From NCBI GenBank assembly GCA_022791355.1, contig JAAVYX010000122.1:1-13878 (forward strand): a stretch of DNA of 13,878 bases, read 5' to 3'. Within the stretch, counting starts at the first letter, position 1. Each line of letters opens with the position of its first letter. Of the stretch, positions 1 through 8,811 are shown piece by piece. A program made the position numbers and the translations under genes. The notes under the pieces are model-generated. The model had not been told where the DNA came from. It saw only the letters and a list, made by a program, of their open reading frames with translations, and did not search any database. The DNA comes from Clostridiales bacterium. Lineage in GTDB: Bacteria > Bacillota > Clostridia > Oscillospirales > Acutalibacteraceae.

Positions 1-98
1 AGCGCCGGGACGCCAGAGAGGCGCTTTAGCGCCGGGACGCCAGAGAGGCGCTTTAGCGCCGGGACGCCAGAGAGGCGCTTTAGCGCCGGGGACGCTGG
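1..98. repeat. 27-bp tandem hairpin repeat (3 full copies plus a diverged fourth)
   Basis: Three identical 27-bp units begin at 1, 28 and 55. A fourth, starting at 82, diverges after its first ten or so bases. Each unit opens with AGCGCC and carries GGCGCT near its end, so each can fold as a 6-bp stem. The junction between units, GGCGCTTTAGCGCC, can fold into a competing tight hairpin. There are no spacers, so this is not a CRISPR array. The array is cut by the left edge and its true copy number is unknown. No promoter or coding frame is evident. It may be a minisatellite or a set of stacked RNA hairpins; I cannot assign a function. Confidence 0.9.
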
Positions 99-568
99 AA
101 CGGCCTTGAAACCTTCCCATAAACGCTCCGGCGAAAATCTGCATTTCGAGGTTTTTCTGCACGAATCACTTTTCCCGGGAAATAAAAGAGGAGATTTTGG
201 CGTTTGCAGTCGCGCTATAGAGGCGGTCTGATAACTTTGAAAAAATGACATATAGCCCACCTGACGCGGTTTATTGGGTCAAAAATCTTCACGGGATGCC
301 AGTTTGCCCCTCGATTTTCCCCAAAAACCGACGCTGTCTGAACAAAAATCCGTCATTTCCCAGGTTTTCAAACAATCTGGGACATGTCCGCCCAAACGTG
401 GGAACCGCCATAGCCCGTCCTGCCGCTAGAGGCCGGCGATTTCCGCGCTTTTGGACTCGACGTACGCCGGTATTTCCTGCGTCCCGTTTGGACGTTCCCG
501 TTTTCGTACAGGCATCCGTCCGCTTTGCTGCGCAGGGGCGCGCCCTGCAAGCCTTGGGAGCGGGCGGG
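99..568. other. Non-coding region between the repeat array and the synthase gene
   Basis: I see no convincing gene here. Short open frames lack ribosome binding sites and look like by-products of high GC. Visible elements are a perfect 12-bp palindrome TTTCCCGGGAAA (171-182), a small inverted repeat CCCAG/CTGGG (360-380 area), and the bipartite motif at 345-373 listed separately. A hairpin GCAGGG/CCCTGC (532-548) lies 21 bases past the synthase stop codon. That hairpin has no following T-run on the minus strand, so no clear intrinsic terminator for the synthase gene can be named. Confidence 0.5.
345..373 (-). promoter_or_regulatory. Bipartite motif, copy 1 (left of the synthase gene)
   Basis: On the plus strand this reads AAAATCCGTCATTTCC, four variable bases (CAGG), then TTTTCAAAC. 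The same two blocks with the same 4-base gap recur at 8618-8646, upstream of the synthase gene. Read on the minus strand, TTGAAA, 17 bases, then TTTTTG gives promoter-like spacing, although the -10 box is poor. It could be a weak promoter or a protein-binding site acting on the minus-strand gene beyond the left edge. The repeat is seen directly; the role is inference. Confidence 0.5.
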
Positions 569-3500
569 TCAGCAGGGGAGGATCAGCCGCGCCTGATGGT
601 CTTTCCCGTCCAGGGGGACGAAGTCGGCCGGCCGGCCGTCCACCAGAAGGTCTTCCCCTTGGTCTCCTTCGGCCGGTCTTTCCACCTGGATGGACAGGAC
701 CGCTCCCTTATGCCGCAGGGTTGCCCGGTAGCCCGGCAGGGCGGCGGGCAGACAGGGGGACAGGATCAGCCGGTCCCCGTCGATATGAAGGCCCAGCAGG
801 TTTTCAACCGCCGTGCGGTAGTACCAGCCGGCCGAGCCGGTGTACAGGGTCCAGCCCGCCCGGCCCCCTGCGTCGGGAGAGGCGTAAACGTCGGCGGCCA
901 GGGCGTAGGGCTCGGCCTTATAGACCGCGGCGGCCGGCGGCGTAAGGCTTCGGGTGACAGGGGAGATCATACGGAACAGGTCGTAGGCCTCCTCGGCCCG
1001 GCCCTCCTGGAAGAGGGCCCGGATGAGCCAGACCGCCCCGTGGGTATACTGTCCGCCGTTTTCCCGCACCCCCGGCGGATAGCCCCGGATATAGCCCGGG
1101 TCCTCCTTGTCGAAGGGCGGGGCGAAGAGCTTGACGATACCGGCCCGCTTGTCCACCAGCAGCCGCAGGGCCGCGTCCAAACTGGAACGGCGGCGTTCCG
1201 CGTCCGGCATGCCGGACAGGACCGAAAAGGCCTGGGGCAAAAGGTCGATGCGCATCTCGCTGTTCCGGGGACCGCCCAGGGGGCGGCCGTCGTCCATGAA
1301 GGCCCGCAGGTACCATTCCCCGGCCCAGGCGGCCTTGTCCACCGCCCCCAGCAGGGCGGCGGCCTGGCCGGTCAGCCGGTCGGCCGTCTGGGCGTCGCCC
1401 TGCTTCCGGCAGACCCAGGCCATATCCCGGCAGACCATGGCGGCAAACTGGGCCAGCCAAACGCTTTCCCCTTTGCCTCCCTCGCCCACCTTGGACAATC
1501 CGTCGTTCCAGTCGCCGGTACCCATGAGGGGCAGGCCCCGCTTGCCGGTGCGCAGGGTGGAAAGGGCCCGCAGGCAGTGGTCGTAGAGGCTGGCGGCGGG
1601 GCCGGCCGTCGGGGTGAAGTACCGTTCCCGCTCCTTGGCCGACAGGGGCGGGGCCGAGAGATAGGGGACCGACTGGGAGAGGATCTCCCAGTCGCCGGTC
1701 AGCCGCAGATAATGACAGACGGCGTAAGGCAGCCAGAGCATGTCGTCGCTCATACGGGTGCGTACCCCCGCGTCCCGGGCGTAGGGCGGGTCGTTGGGGG
1801 AGAGGGGCGGCAGGGGATGCCACCAGTGGAGGGCGTCCCCCTCCTCAAACTGGTGGGCCGCCGCCCGGAGTATATGCCGCCGGGCGGCCTCGGGATTCCA
1901 GTACATCTGGGCGCAGACGTCCTGGAGCTGATCCCGGAAGCCGTAGGCCCCGCCGCACTGGTAGAAGCCGGTGCGGCCGTTGATGCGGGACTGCTGGATC
2001 TGAACCGGCAGCCAGGTGTTGACCAAAGCGTCCAGTCCAGAGTCGCCGGTTTGGACGGTCAGGCCCCAGCCGGCAGGAGGGAGGCTGGGAGCGGGACCGG
2101 ACGGCAGGGCGGCGTCGGCCGCCGCCCGGGCCGCCGGTTCATCCCGGCCGAAGCTCAGGATAAAACGGATACTGTCCCGCCGGCGGGCGGGCAGCTCCCG
2201 CCGCACCACCACCGCCGCGCAGGGGTCGGGCAGGGGGGCCAGATTGTGTTCGGCCCACCGGCCGGACAGAAAGGCCCCCCGGTCGCAGACGCAGCCGCCG
2301 GCGGCGGGCTGGGACGGTCCGTCCTCCGCGGACGGGGCGCAGGCCGTCAGCAGCATGCCGCCGGGGACGGCCTTTTGAAAGGGATTGTGCAGATAGAGGC
2401 CGCCCTTGTCCCATTTGGCCGAAATCTGCCGGGACCAGGCCCGGCTGACCCCTAATACCGGCTCGGTATAGTAGGCTATTTCCAGAGGTATATCATGGGG
2501 ATTCACGTAATCGCCCCTTTCCAGTTCCAGCGTGACCCGCTTGGCCGCGCCGATGACCTCTACCCGCACGGCCGTGCGGATCCCGGCGGCCTCGCCCTCA
2601 TAGAGGGCGCAGTCGGGCGTGTAGGTGACCCGGCTGCCCCGGATTAAATCGTAGATTTTGCCTCCCACCCGCAGCAGGAGCAGCTCGCCCCGGTTGTCGG
2701 CGGCCGTGTCGTTGTACCAGGGGGTCAGCTTGTTTTCCCGGCAGTTTTCCGCCCAGGTGAAGCCCAGGGCGCTGTCGGATACCAGGGTCCCGAAGCCCTC
2801 GCCCGCCAGCACGTGGCACCAGGGCAGAGCGGGACGGCGGGTGATGACAAAGCGGTCGTCCAGGAAGATCCCGCCAGATACCTTTTGCACCGTTTTGGCC
2901 CCGGCTGCGGCGGGTTCTCCGGCCGGCGGCTGAACGGGAAGGAAGGGAACGGGGGTATAGGGGGGCGCTAAGGGGCTGATCTGGGTGGGGGTGTCCGGCA
3001 CGATATAGCGGGCGGCGGCCAGCAGGGCCACGGCGTTATCCGGGTCCCGGGTCTGGTCGGCCAGGTGCAGGCCGCCCTTCTGCCCGATCAGATTCTCCTG
3101 TCCCACCGCCCGGATGAGCTCCCGCAGGGCCTCCTCCACCGGCCGGTCGTACGCGCCCCCCTGCCGGTAGAGGAAGACAAGGTCGAAGGCCACGCCGTAC
3201 CGGCGCAGACGGCGGTGGAGACGGATATAGGGCTCTGCCCGGCCGGCGTCGGCGGCGTTTTTCACCGCCATGGCCAGAATGGGCAGGTCTCCCGATATCC
3301 CGAAGCTCCACAGGGCGTCCATCCCTCTGTCGTTCTCACGGGCGGCGGCCAGCCGGGCCTTGGAATCCCGGCCGGGATAGAGCAGCTCGGGCAGGATGAC
3401 CTGGCAGAGCCGGGCCTCCAGGCTGCCGTCGAAGAGGGGGGCGGGGGCCGGCCGCAGCTGCCGTCGGCAGTCCAGCAGACGGTCCAGCGCCTCCTCCCTC

Positions 3501-6500
3501 GTGCGGCCCAGGGTCATGAGCAGGGTGGCCATGCGCTGGCCCTTGGCCGGCAGCTCTAGCTCCAGGCTGAGGGCGGCGCAGGGGTCGGGGACCCCGGCCC
3601 GTTTTTCCAGGGAAACGCCCGGCCGTAGCAGGGAGGCGATCCCGTCGGGCCGGCGGAGGATGTGCTCCCGGTCGAAGTCGTAAGCGAAGGGGAGCTCCTC
3701 GGCAAAGCCCATGGCCAGACAGAGGGAGCCCTGCTCCCCCTCCCGGGGCCGCCGGGTGAAGAGTATGGCGTTGTGGTCGGAGATATACTGGCCCCGCAGG
3801 AATAGACGGGAAAAGGCGGGATGGGCCTCGGCGTCCTCCGGACGGGCCAGGCTGGGCTCGGCGTAGAGCAGCAGGCGGACGGTCTGCTTGCAGCCGTTTT
3901 TGCTCCGCAGGGCAAAACGGCGGATTTCGCAGGGCTGGGTCTCGTGGACCTGGATGCGCATACCTGCCTCTATGCCGTCGGTCTCGGTAAAGTAGGCGGC
4001 GTAGCTGTCCCCGAAAACCACCCGGCGTACCGGCCCCGCGCTGGTTTCGCCGTCGGGATTGTCCTCGTAGGCCGGAGCGGCGGTGATGGAGAAGGGGGGA
4101 CAGGCCGCTTTGGCCTTACCGCCGCCCCTTTTGCCGCCCTTGCCGCCGGTCAGCGGCTCCACCACGGCGAAGAGGCCCAGGGGCCGCCGGAGCAGGTCCT
4201 CGCTGCGCCGGAGCATGTCGGCTCCCTGACAGGCCGACAGAGTGGCCCCGCAGTCGGCGGCGGCCACCGTCCACTCCCCGTTGGAGAGTAAGTGTACCCG
4301 GGGATGGCGGGGGGTGATGAGGTCGAATTCCTCGGCCTCGGCCGCGGTACGGCCCGGCTTCTCGGGCACCTGCCGGTGGATGAGGTCGTCAAAGACCGGG
4401 GCGGCCTCGGGCAGCTTTTCCTCCAAAAGCTCGGCGGCGGCCGAAAGGTCGCCGGCGGCCATAAACCGCTTCTGCATTTTATTGTCCTCCAGCAGGTTGA
4501 AGACCGACAAAAAGCTCATGCCCACGTGGTGGGCCATATAGCTGCGCACGATAGAGAACCCGGCGGCCCCCGCCCGCTCCTTGGTGAAGTCCACCGCCTC
4601 GTAGAAGCCGTAACGGCCGGTGAGGCCCAGCTTTTCCAGCCGTTCCAGGTTGCGCAGGCCGGTCTGGGGCAGAAGGGGCAGGGTTAAGAAGGTGGCGTAG
4701 GGGGCGACGACGTACTCGCTGTTCAGCCGCCGCCGCAGGCCCAGCCGCTGGACGCCGTGGGCCTTGTACTGGTAATTGAGCTGAGGGTCGAAGGCGTAAA
4801 ACCCGCTTTCGCTGCATCCGAAGGGGCGGCCCAGGGCCTTGGCCCGCTTTTTCTGGCAGTGCATACAAAAGCGCAGGGCCTCGTAGGAGAGGGAGCCGGT
4901 GGGAGCGGGCAGCAGGATGTGGGGCATGAAGTATTCGAACATGGTGCCGCTCCAGGACACCGGCCCGGCGTACCCGTCCTCCTTGGCCAGGGTACGGCCA
5001 AGGGCCCCCCAGTGCCGCCGGTCTACCTGCCGGGTTGCGACGGCAAAGTAGCTGGCAGCGCGGGACTCGCTCATAAGCAGGTCGTAGTAGGCGTCGGAGG
5101 GGCGGCCGGTTTCCAGGTCGATACCGATGCGGAACAGCTTGCGGTGCGAATCATAGAGCGGGGCCAGCCGGGTTTCATCGATCAGCTTTTTGATGCGGCC
5201 CCGCAGGGCGGCCACGCCGTCCTCCTCTCTCTCGTAGTCCCGCAGACCCTCCCAGAGGGCGCAGAGACAGCAGATAAAGTTGCCCGAATCCACGGTGGAG
5301 ACGTAGCGGGGGAAGAGGGGCTCCAGGGTGCGGGTATCGTACCAGTTTAAAAGGTTGCCCTCCCATTTTTCCATGCGCTCGGCGCTGGCGATCCCGCCCG
5401 ACAGACGTTTGCACATCTCGGCCGTGTCAATAAACCCCATGTCCCGGGCGGCCAGGGTGGAGAGGAAGCAGAGGCCCATGTTGGTGGGGGAGGTGCGGTG
5501 GGCCAGGGCGTAGACCGGGGCCTCCTGGATATTGTCGGGGGGCAGCCAGTTGTCGGACTTTACGGCCAGCTCCTCGTAAAACCGCCACGTGGCCGCCGCC
5601 TGCCCGGCCAGCTTTTCCCGCTGGCTCTCGGACAGACGGGGCGGCCTTTGTCCCCCCGCCCTGCCGGTGAGGCAGACGGCCAAGGGGGTCAGGAGAAAGA
5701 AGCAGGCGGTCAGACGGGTGAGACTGTCGGTTAAGAAGAAAAGGAGCAGGCCGGCGGCGAAGGAGGGCCAGCACCGGCGGGCCGCCGCCCAGACCCCCTG
5801 GCCTCTTTCGCTGTCGGCCGCCGTCACCCATTCCAGCAGGTTTTTCCGGCTCACATACTGCCGCCATACCCCCAGCGCGGCGGCCTGGAGGCTTACCCAG
5901 GCGGTCTGGAAGAGGAGCAGGCAGTTCATAAGGGCCTGGCATAAGGCGGTGAGGGCGGCGGGAGTGGCTCTGGAGTAATACCGGCGGGAGAGGGCGGGCA
6001 CGCCCACGGCCGTGATCTGGAAGAGGGCGGAAAAGATCCCGGGGGCGGCCTGGGAGAGCAGGGCCGCGGCGGCCAGCCAGCCTGCGGCCGACGGCGCCGC
6101 GAAGCCTAAGGCCAGACAGACGGCTGCCAGCACCGGCGTGACCGACCGGCGCAGATTGTCGAAAAGCATATAACGGCAGAGGCCGGGCAGGGGATTGACG
6201 GTCTTGCGGCGGCGGACCGGATGGGCCTTATACATGGGCCGGTCGAAGGAGAGGGCGGCCTCCCGGCCCAGCTCCGCGTCGGCCCGGGCGGGCAGGTAGG
6301 AGGGACCCGGCCCGGACCGGCTGGCGGCCGGACTGTCGAAATCCTTTTTTCTGCCGGCTCCCTCGCCGGCGGGAATTCTGCCGAAGAGCCAGGGCAGATT
6401 CTGCCAGTCTCCCCGGATCCAGCGGTGGAGGCGGCTCAGATAGGATAGGGCCCCGCTGGGGCAGCCGTCGCTGACCTCCACGTCGGACAGGTAGCCGCAG

Positions 6501-8458
6501 CGCAGCACCGAGCCCTCTAAAATGTCGTGGCTGAGCACCCGTTCGTCGGGGAGAAAGGCGTCCATACAGGCCTGGAAGGCCCCAAGGTCGATGAGGCCTT
6601 TGCCGGCGAAGATGCTGCGGCCGAAGTAATCCTGATAAAAATCCCCGGATAGGGTGTCGTAGGCCGTAACGCCGCCGGCCCCCGACATGATGCGGGAAAA
6701 GGGGGTCGCGCCGGCGCTGCGCAGGGTGGTCCCCACCCGGGGGGCCAGTATGCCGTAGCCCTCGACCACAACGCCCCGCCGCCGGTCGATCACCGGCCGG
6801 TTCAGGGGATGGAGGGCGGCCGCCACCATGCGTCTGGCGGTGTCCAGCTGGGGCTCGGTGTCGGCGTCCAGAGCCAGCATGTATTTGGCGCTGCGCAAAA
6901 AGGATACGTCTCCCTCCAGGGCCAGAAAGTCCCCCGCCTCGCCCCGGCAGAACCGGCAGAGCTGGGTGATGGCCCCCCGCTTGCGCTCCCAGCCGGCGTA
7001 GGCCCGCTGGGTCTTGATGAGGGTCCGGCCCCGGACGGCCAGAATAAACCGGTCCCCCTCGGTTTTGTTTAAACGCCGGACCACCCGCCGCAGGGCGGCC
7101 ACAGCCTCCTCGTCTCCCGGCCGGTTGGGCCTTACGGCTTGCTTCAGGTCGGCCAGCAAGCAGATTTTACAGTTTTCCTCACCCTTGGGCGCGTTGGTGC
7201 GGGCCAGCTGGAGCAGCCGGCCGGTCAGGGCCTCGGCCTTGTCGGCGGGGGGCACCAGCTGGGAGACCACCACCAGGCAGGCTCCCTCCTCCGGGATACC
7301 GGTCTCCAGCTCCAGCCGGGGCAGGAAGGCGGGACGGGACAGCCTGCCGGACAGCCAGTCGAAAAAGGGGCGGAAGATTTCCACCATGGGTAGCAGGAGG
7401 GCGGGAAACAGCCACCACAGCCTAAGGAAATAGGCCAGCCCGCCGCCGGCCAGGGCGGGTAACAGATACCGGCCGGTCAAAAGCAGGATGCCGCCCCGCC
7501 GCCGGGCGGCCGCTCTCGGCCGGGCGGCCTCCATGAGCCACCAGCCGATGTGACGCATCCGCTGATCGTCTCCGCCGGTCTGCCCGTAGTCGGCCGCCTT
7601 GCGGCGCAGGGAGGCGGCAAGACGCATCTCGTCCATCCCCTTTTTCCGGGCGATGCGGGCGCAGAGATCCCGGTAGTAGCCCCGGGAGGCCTGGTCCATT
7701 TGGGCGTATACGCCCCCCGGGTCGGACTGAAAAACCGCCTCCACCGCGCAGTAACGTTCGGTGAAGAGGGTAAAGTCGATGGATTGCAGGCCGCGCAGGC
7801 CGTCCACAGCCGCGCCCATGCGGAAGGCGGCGTCCCGGTCCGGGCTCCCGCCCTTTTTCTTGCCGCCGGCCGCGCCTTTGATGGTATCTGGGGCCGCGCC
7901 CGATTGAGACAGCATGTGTAAAGCCTCGGCGGCCATACGCAGATAGGCCGCCCGCATAAAGTCGGCCAGCGCGGCCGCCTCGGCCACGTAGAGACTGCCG
8001 CCCCGTTTTTCGGCAAAGGCCCGCAAAATCCGGTCCAGCGCCTCGGCCGCCGGTCCCGCCGACCGGGCGGCCGCCTCGCACAGACGGTAGGCCCGCGGCT
8101 GGATGACGCTGTCGGTCAGAGCGGGGAAAGCCACGTCGGGAATCTCCGGCTCCTCCTCCGCCCGGCGCATGAGATCGGGCTCGCCGGGCTGGGGCGGGTT
8201 CGCCTTACCCCTTCCCTTCGCAGCGGGCAGGGGGGAAACCTGTATGTCGGCCGAGGGCATGGGCGGCATCCGGCGCAGGGACTTGAGGGCCGCCTGGGCC
8301 TCCCGGTCCAGCAGATAGAAGTTGTCCCGCAGCCATTCCTTTGCGCCGCCCGCCCCGTCTAGGATGCGGTTGTAAGCCCGTCGGAGCCGGCGGCGGTCCT
8401 GCCCGACCTGCGCTGCCAGCGCTTTTGTGCTTTGCATGGCGTGTGCGTTTTGTTTCAT
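569..8458 (-). CDS. ndvB: Cyclic beta-1,2-glucan synthase (GT84 + glycoamylase-like + GH94)
   Basis: This 2629-residue membrane enzyme is predicted to polymerise glucose from UDP-glucose into beta-1,2-glucan, cyclise it and trim it with phosphate. Domains in order: a soluble N-terminus (1-320); a membrane pair (about 325-372); a GT84 domain with DAD at 531-533, SHDILEG with D645, and RLHRW at 676-680; further membrane segments (about 766-933); a glycoamylase-like cyclising domain (about 970-1333; GH189 in CAZy as I recall) with the SGTMFEYFMP motif (E1175) and an AHH motif near 1308; a beta-sandwich (from about 1376); a second sandwich (about 1833-1936); and a GH94 phosphorylase with FRDQLQD at 2174-2180 and GTGDWNDG at 2313-2320 (the catalytic-Asp motif of GH94). 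The ATG at 8458 has AGGA seven bases upstream. Proteobacterial homologues are about 2,800-2,900 residues, so this one is slightly short but has all domains. Gly/Lys-rich stretches near 200 and 1440 look like insertions. The domain architecture is certain; linkage specificity is by homology. Confidence 0.93.
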   Translation of the reverse strand: MKQNAHAMQSTKALAAQVGQDRRRLRRAYNRILDGAGGAKEWLRDNFYLLDREAQAALKSLRRMPPMPSADIQVSPLPAAKGRGKANPPQPGEPDLMRRAEEEPEIPDVAFPALTDSVIQPRAYRLCEAAARSAGPAAEALDRILRAFAEKRGGSLYVAEAAALADFMRAAYLRMAAEALHMLSQSGAAPDTIKGAAGGKKKGGSPDRDAAFRMGAAVDGLRGLQSIDFTLFTERYCAVEAVFQSDPGGVYAQMDQASRGYYRDLCARIARKKGMDEMRLAASLRRKAADYGQTGGDDQRMRHIGWWLMEAARPRAAARRRGGILLLTGRYLLPALAGGGLAYFLRLWWLFPALLLPMVEIFRPFFDWLSGRLSRPAFLPRLELETGIPEEGACLVVVSQLVPPADKAEALTGRLLQLARTNAPKGEENCKICLLADLKQAVRPNRPGDEEAVAALRRVVRRLNKTEGDRFILAVRGRTLIKTQRAYAGWERKRGAITQLCRFCRGEAGDFLALEGDVSFLRSAKYMLALDADTEPQLDTARRMVAAALHPLNRPVIDRRRGVVVEGYGILAPRVGTTLRSAGATPFSRIMSGAGGVTAYDTLSGDFYQDYFGRSIFAGKGLIDLGAFQACMDAFLPDERVLSHDILEGSVLRCGYLSDVEVSDGCPSGALSYLSRLHRWIRGDWQNLPWLFGRIPAGEGAGRKKDFDSPAASRSGPGPSYLPARADAELGREAALSFDRPMYKAHPVRRRKTVNPLPGLCRYMLFDNLRRSVTPVLAAVCLALGFAAPSAAGWLAAAALLSQAAPGIFSALFQITAVGVPALSRRYYSRATPAALTALCQALMNCLLLFQTAWVSLQAAALGVWRQYVSRKNLLEWVTAADSERGQGVWAAARRCWPSFAAGLLLFFLTDSLTRLTACFFLLTPLAVCLTGRAGGQRPPRLSESQREKLAGQAAATWRFYEELAVKSDNWLPPDNIQEAPVYALAHRTSPTNMGLCFLSTLAARDMGFIDTAEMCKRLSGGIASAERMEKWEGNLLNWYDTRTLEPLFPRYVSTVDSGNFICCLCALWEGLRDYEREEDGVAALRGRIKKLIDETRLAPLYDSHRKLFRIGIDLETGRPSDAYYDLLMSESRAASYFAVATRQVDRRHWGALGRTLAKEDGYAGPVSWSGTMFEYFMPHILLPAPTGSLSYEALRFCMHCQKKRAKALGRPFGCSESGFYAFDPQLNYQYKAHGVQRLGLRRRLNSEYVVAPYATFLTLPLLPQTGLRNLERLEKLGLTGRYGFYEAVDFTKERAGAAGFSIVRSYMAHHVGMSFLSVFNLLEDNKMQKRFMAAGDLSAAAELLEEKLPEAAPVFDDLIHRQVPEKPGRTAAEAEEFDLITPRHPRVHLLSNGEWTVAAADCGATLSACQGADMLRRSEDLLRRPLGLFAVVEPLTGGKGGKRGGGKAKAACPPFSITAAPAYEDNPDGETSAGPVRRVVFGDSYAAYFTETDGIEAGMRIQVHETQPCEIRRFALRSKNGCKQTVRLLLYAEPSLARPEDAEAHPAFSRLFLRGQYISDHNAILFTRRPREGEQGSLCLAMGFAEELPFAYDFDREHILRRPDGIASLLRPGVSLEKRAGVPDPCAALSLELELPAKGQRMATLLMTLGRTREEALDRLLDCRRQLRPAPAPLFDGSLEARLCQVILPELLYPGRDSKARLAAARENDRGMDALWSFGISGDLPILAMAVKNAADAGRAEPYIRLHRRLRRYGVAFDLVFLYRQGGAYDRPVEEALRELIRAVGQENLIGQKGGLHLADQTRDPDNAVALLAAARYIVPDTPTQISPLAPPYTPVPFLPVQPPAGEPAAAGAKTVQKVSGGIFLDDRFVITRRPALPWCHVLAGEGFGTLVSDSALGFTWAENCRENKLTPWYNDTAADNRGELLLLRVGGKIYDLIRGSRVTYTPDCALYEGEAAGIRTAVRVEVIGAAKRVTLELERGDYVNPHDIPLEIAYYTEPVLGVSRAWSRQISAKWDKGGLYLHNPFQKAVPGGMLLTACAPSAEDGPSQPAAGGCVCDRGAFLSGRWAEHNLAPLPDPCAAVVVRRELPARRRDSIRFILSFGRDEPAARAAADAALPSGPAPSLPPAGWGLTVQTGDSGLDALVNTWLPVQIQQSRINGRTGFYQCGGAYGFRDQLQDVCAQMYWNPEAARRHILRAAAHQFEEGDALHWWHPLPPLSPNDPPYARDAGVRTRMSDDMLWLPYAVCHYLRLTGDWEILSQSVPYLSAPPLSAKERERYFTPTAGPAASLYDHCLRALSTLRTGKRGLPLMGTGDWNDGLSKVGEGGKGESVWLAQFAAMVCRDMAWVCRKQGDAQTADRLTGQAAALLGAVDKAAWAGEWYLRAFMDDGRPLGGPRNSEMRIDLLPQAFSVLSGMPDAERRRSSLDAALRLLVDKRAGIVKLFAPPFDKEDPGYIRGYPPGVRENGGQYTHGAVWLIRALFQEGRAEEAYDLFRMISPVTRSLTPPAAAVYKAEPYALAADVYASPDAGGRAGWTLYTGSAGWYYRTAVENLLGLHIDGDRLILSPCLPAALPGYRATLRHKGAVLSIQVERPAEGDQGEDLLVDGRPADFVPLDGKDHQARLILPC

Positions 8459-8662
8459 ATGCGATTCCTGCCTTTCCCGCCTATCGCCGGTTTTTAGGTT
8501 TTGCCTTGAACGTCGAAAACGCCGTTTTTAATATGGAAACGGTCGGCGTTCGCGTCAGGAATCATCGAAATACAGGAGAGCTAACGATGCCTTCCCTGCA
8601 TCGACCCTTTCCGGTCTAAAATCCGTCATTTCCTCTATTTTCAAACCAGACCTAAAAAACGC
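8459..8662 (-). other. Structured leader immediately upstream of ndvB
   Basis: No gene is supported here. Minus-strand RNA from this stretch would form a hairpin CGATGC/GCATCG (8585-8603). It also has two mutually exclusive stems that share bases 8522-8524: AACGCCG (8518-8524) with CGGCGTT (8544-8550), or CCGTTT (8522-8527) with AAACGG (8537-8542). The ndvB ribosome binding site AGGCAGGA lies just inside, next to 8458. With the terminators further upstream this resembles a regulated leader, but no known riboswitch consensus was recognised. Confidence 0.4.
8618..8646 (-). promoter_or_regulatory. Bipartite motif, copy 2 (upstream of ndvB)
   Basis: The plus strand reads AAAATCCGTCATTTCC, four bases (TCTA), then TTTTCAAAC. 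This is identical in both blocks and in spacing to 345-373. On the minus strand it contains TTGAAA, 17 bases, then TTTTAG, which could act as a weak sigma-A promoter for ndvB downstream of the terminator at 8663-8710. Alternatively it is a binding site for a regulator. Confidence 0.5.
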
Positions 8663-8710
8663 AAAAAATACGGCGGAATTCCGGGATAGTTTTCCCAGGA
8701 TTCGCCGTAT
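8663..8710 (-). terminator. Strong intrinsic terminator in the ndvB upstream region
   Basis: Read on the minus strand, ATACGGCG (from 8710) pairs with CGCCGTAT (ending at 8668). Inner blocks ATT/AAT, GG/CC and CCC/GGG extend the stem to about 16 pairs with single-base bulges around a short loop. A run of six T follows the stem on the minus strand (8668-8663), and a second T-run follows a few bases later. It points toward ndvB, so transcripts from upstream would stop here unless anti-terminated. Confidence 0.8.
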
Positions 8711-8778
8711 CATGCAGCGCCGTCGAATAAAGGGACGGCCGCAGGTCAGAATAACAGGTAAGAAAGGGCGCATAAACG

Positions 8779-8811
8779 AAAAAAGCCGCCGGTATACCGA
8801 CGGTCCTTTTT
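8779..8811 (-). terminator. Intrinsic terminator ending the short transcript from 8895
   Basis: On the minus strand CCGTCGG (8803-8797), loop TATA and CCGGCGG (8792-8786) form a 7-bp stem with one G-T wobble. It is followed by C and six T (8784-8779). The plus strand also has a T-run after the stem but a C-A mismatch inside it, so the minus direction is favoured. Confidence 0.75.

Noticed and set aside
1..98. CRISPR array
   Set aside because: The repeats are directly abutting 27-bp units without spacers.
245..2455. A 736-codon plus-strand open frame opposite the 3' part of the synthase gene
   Set aside because: It is an antisense by-product of GC-rich codon use in the synthase. It has no ribosome binding site, odd Gly/Pro/Arg-rich composition and no recognisable domain, while the minus strand encodes clear GH94 motifs.
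8494..8565. A 23-codon minus-strand open frame ending 36 bases before ndvB, possible leader peptide
   Set aside because: The translation looks protein-like but there is no Shine-Dalgarno sequence before its ATG, no run of regulatory codons, and it overlaps the alternative hairpins. It is too weak to list as a gene.
8587..8619. A 10-codon plus-strand open frame with a good AGGAGA site
   Set aside because: It runs away from ndvB with no gene downstream on that strand. It is most likely chance within a hairpin.
8555..8773. A 72-codon minus-strand open frame upstream of ndvB
   Set aside because: It reads straight through a strong intrinsic terminator hairpin and its T-runs, has no ribosome binding site and starts at the foot of another terminator.
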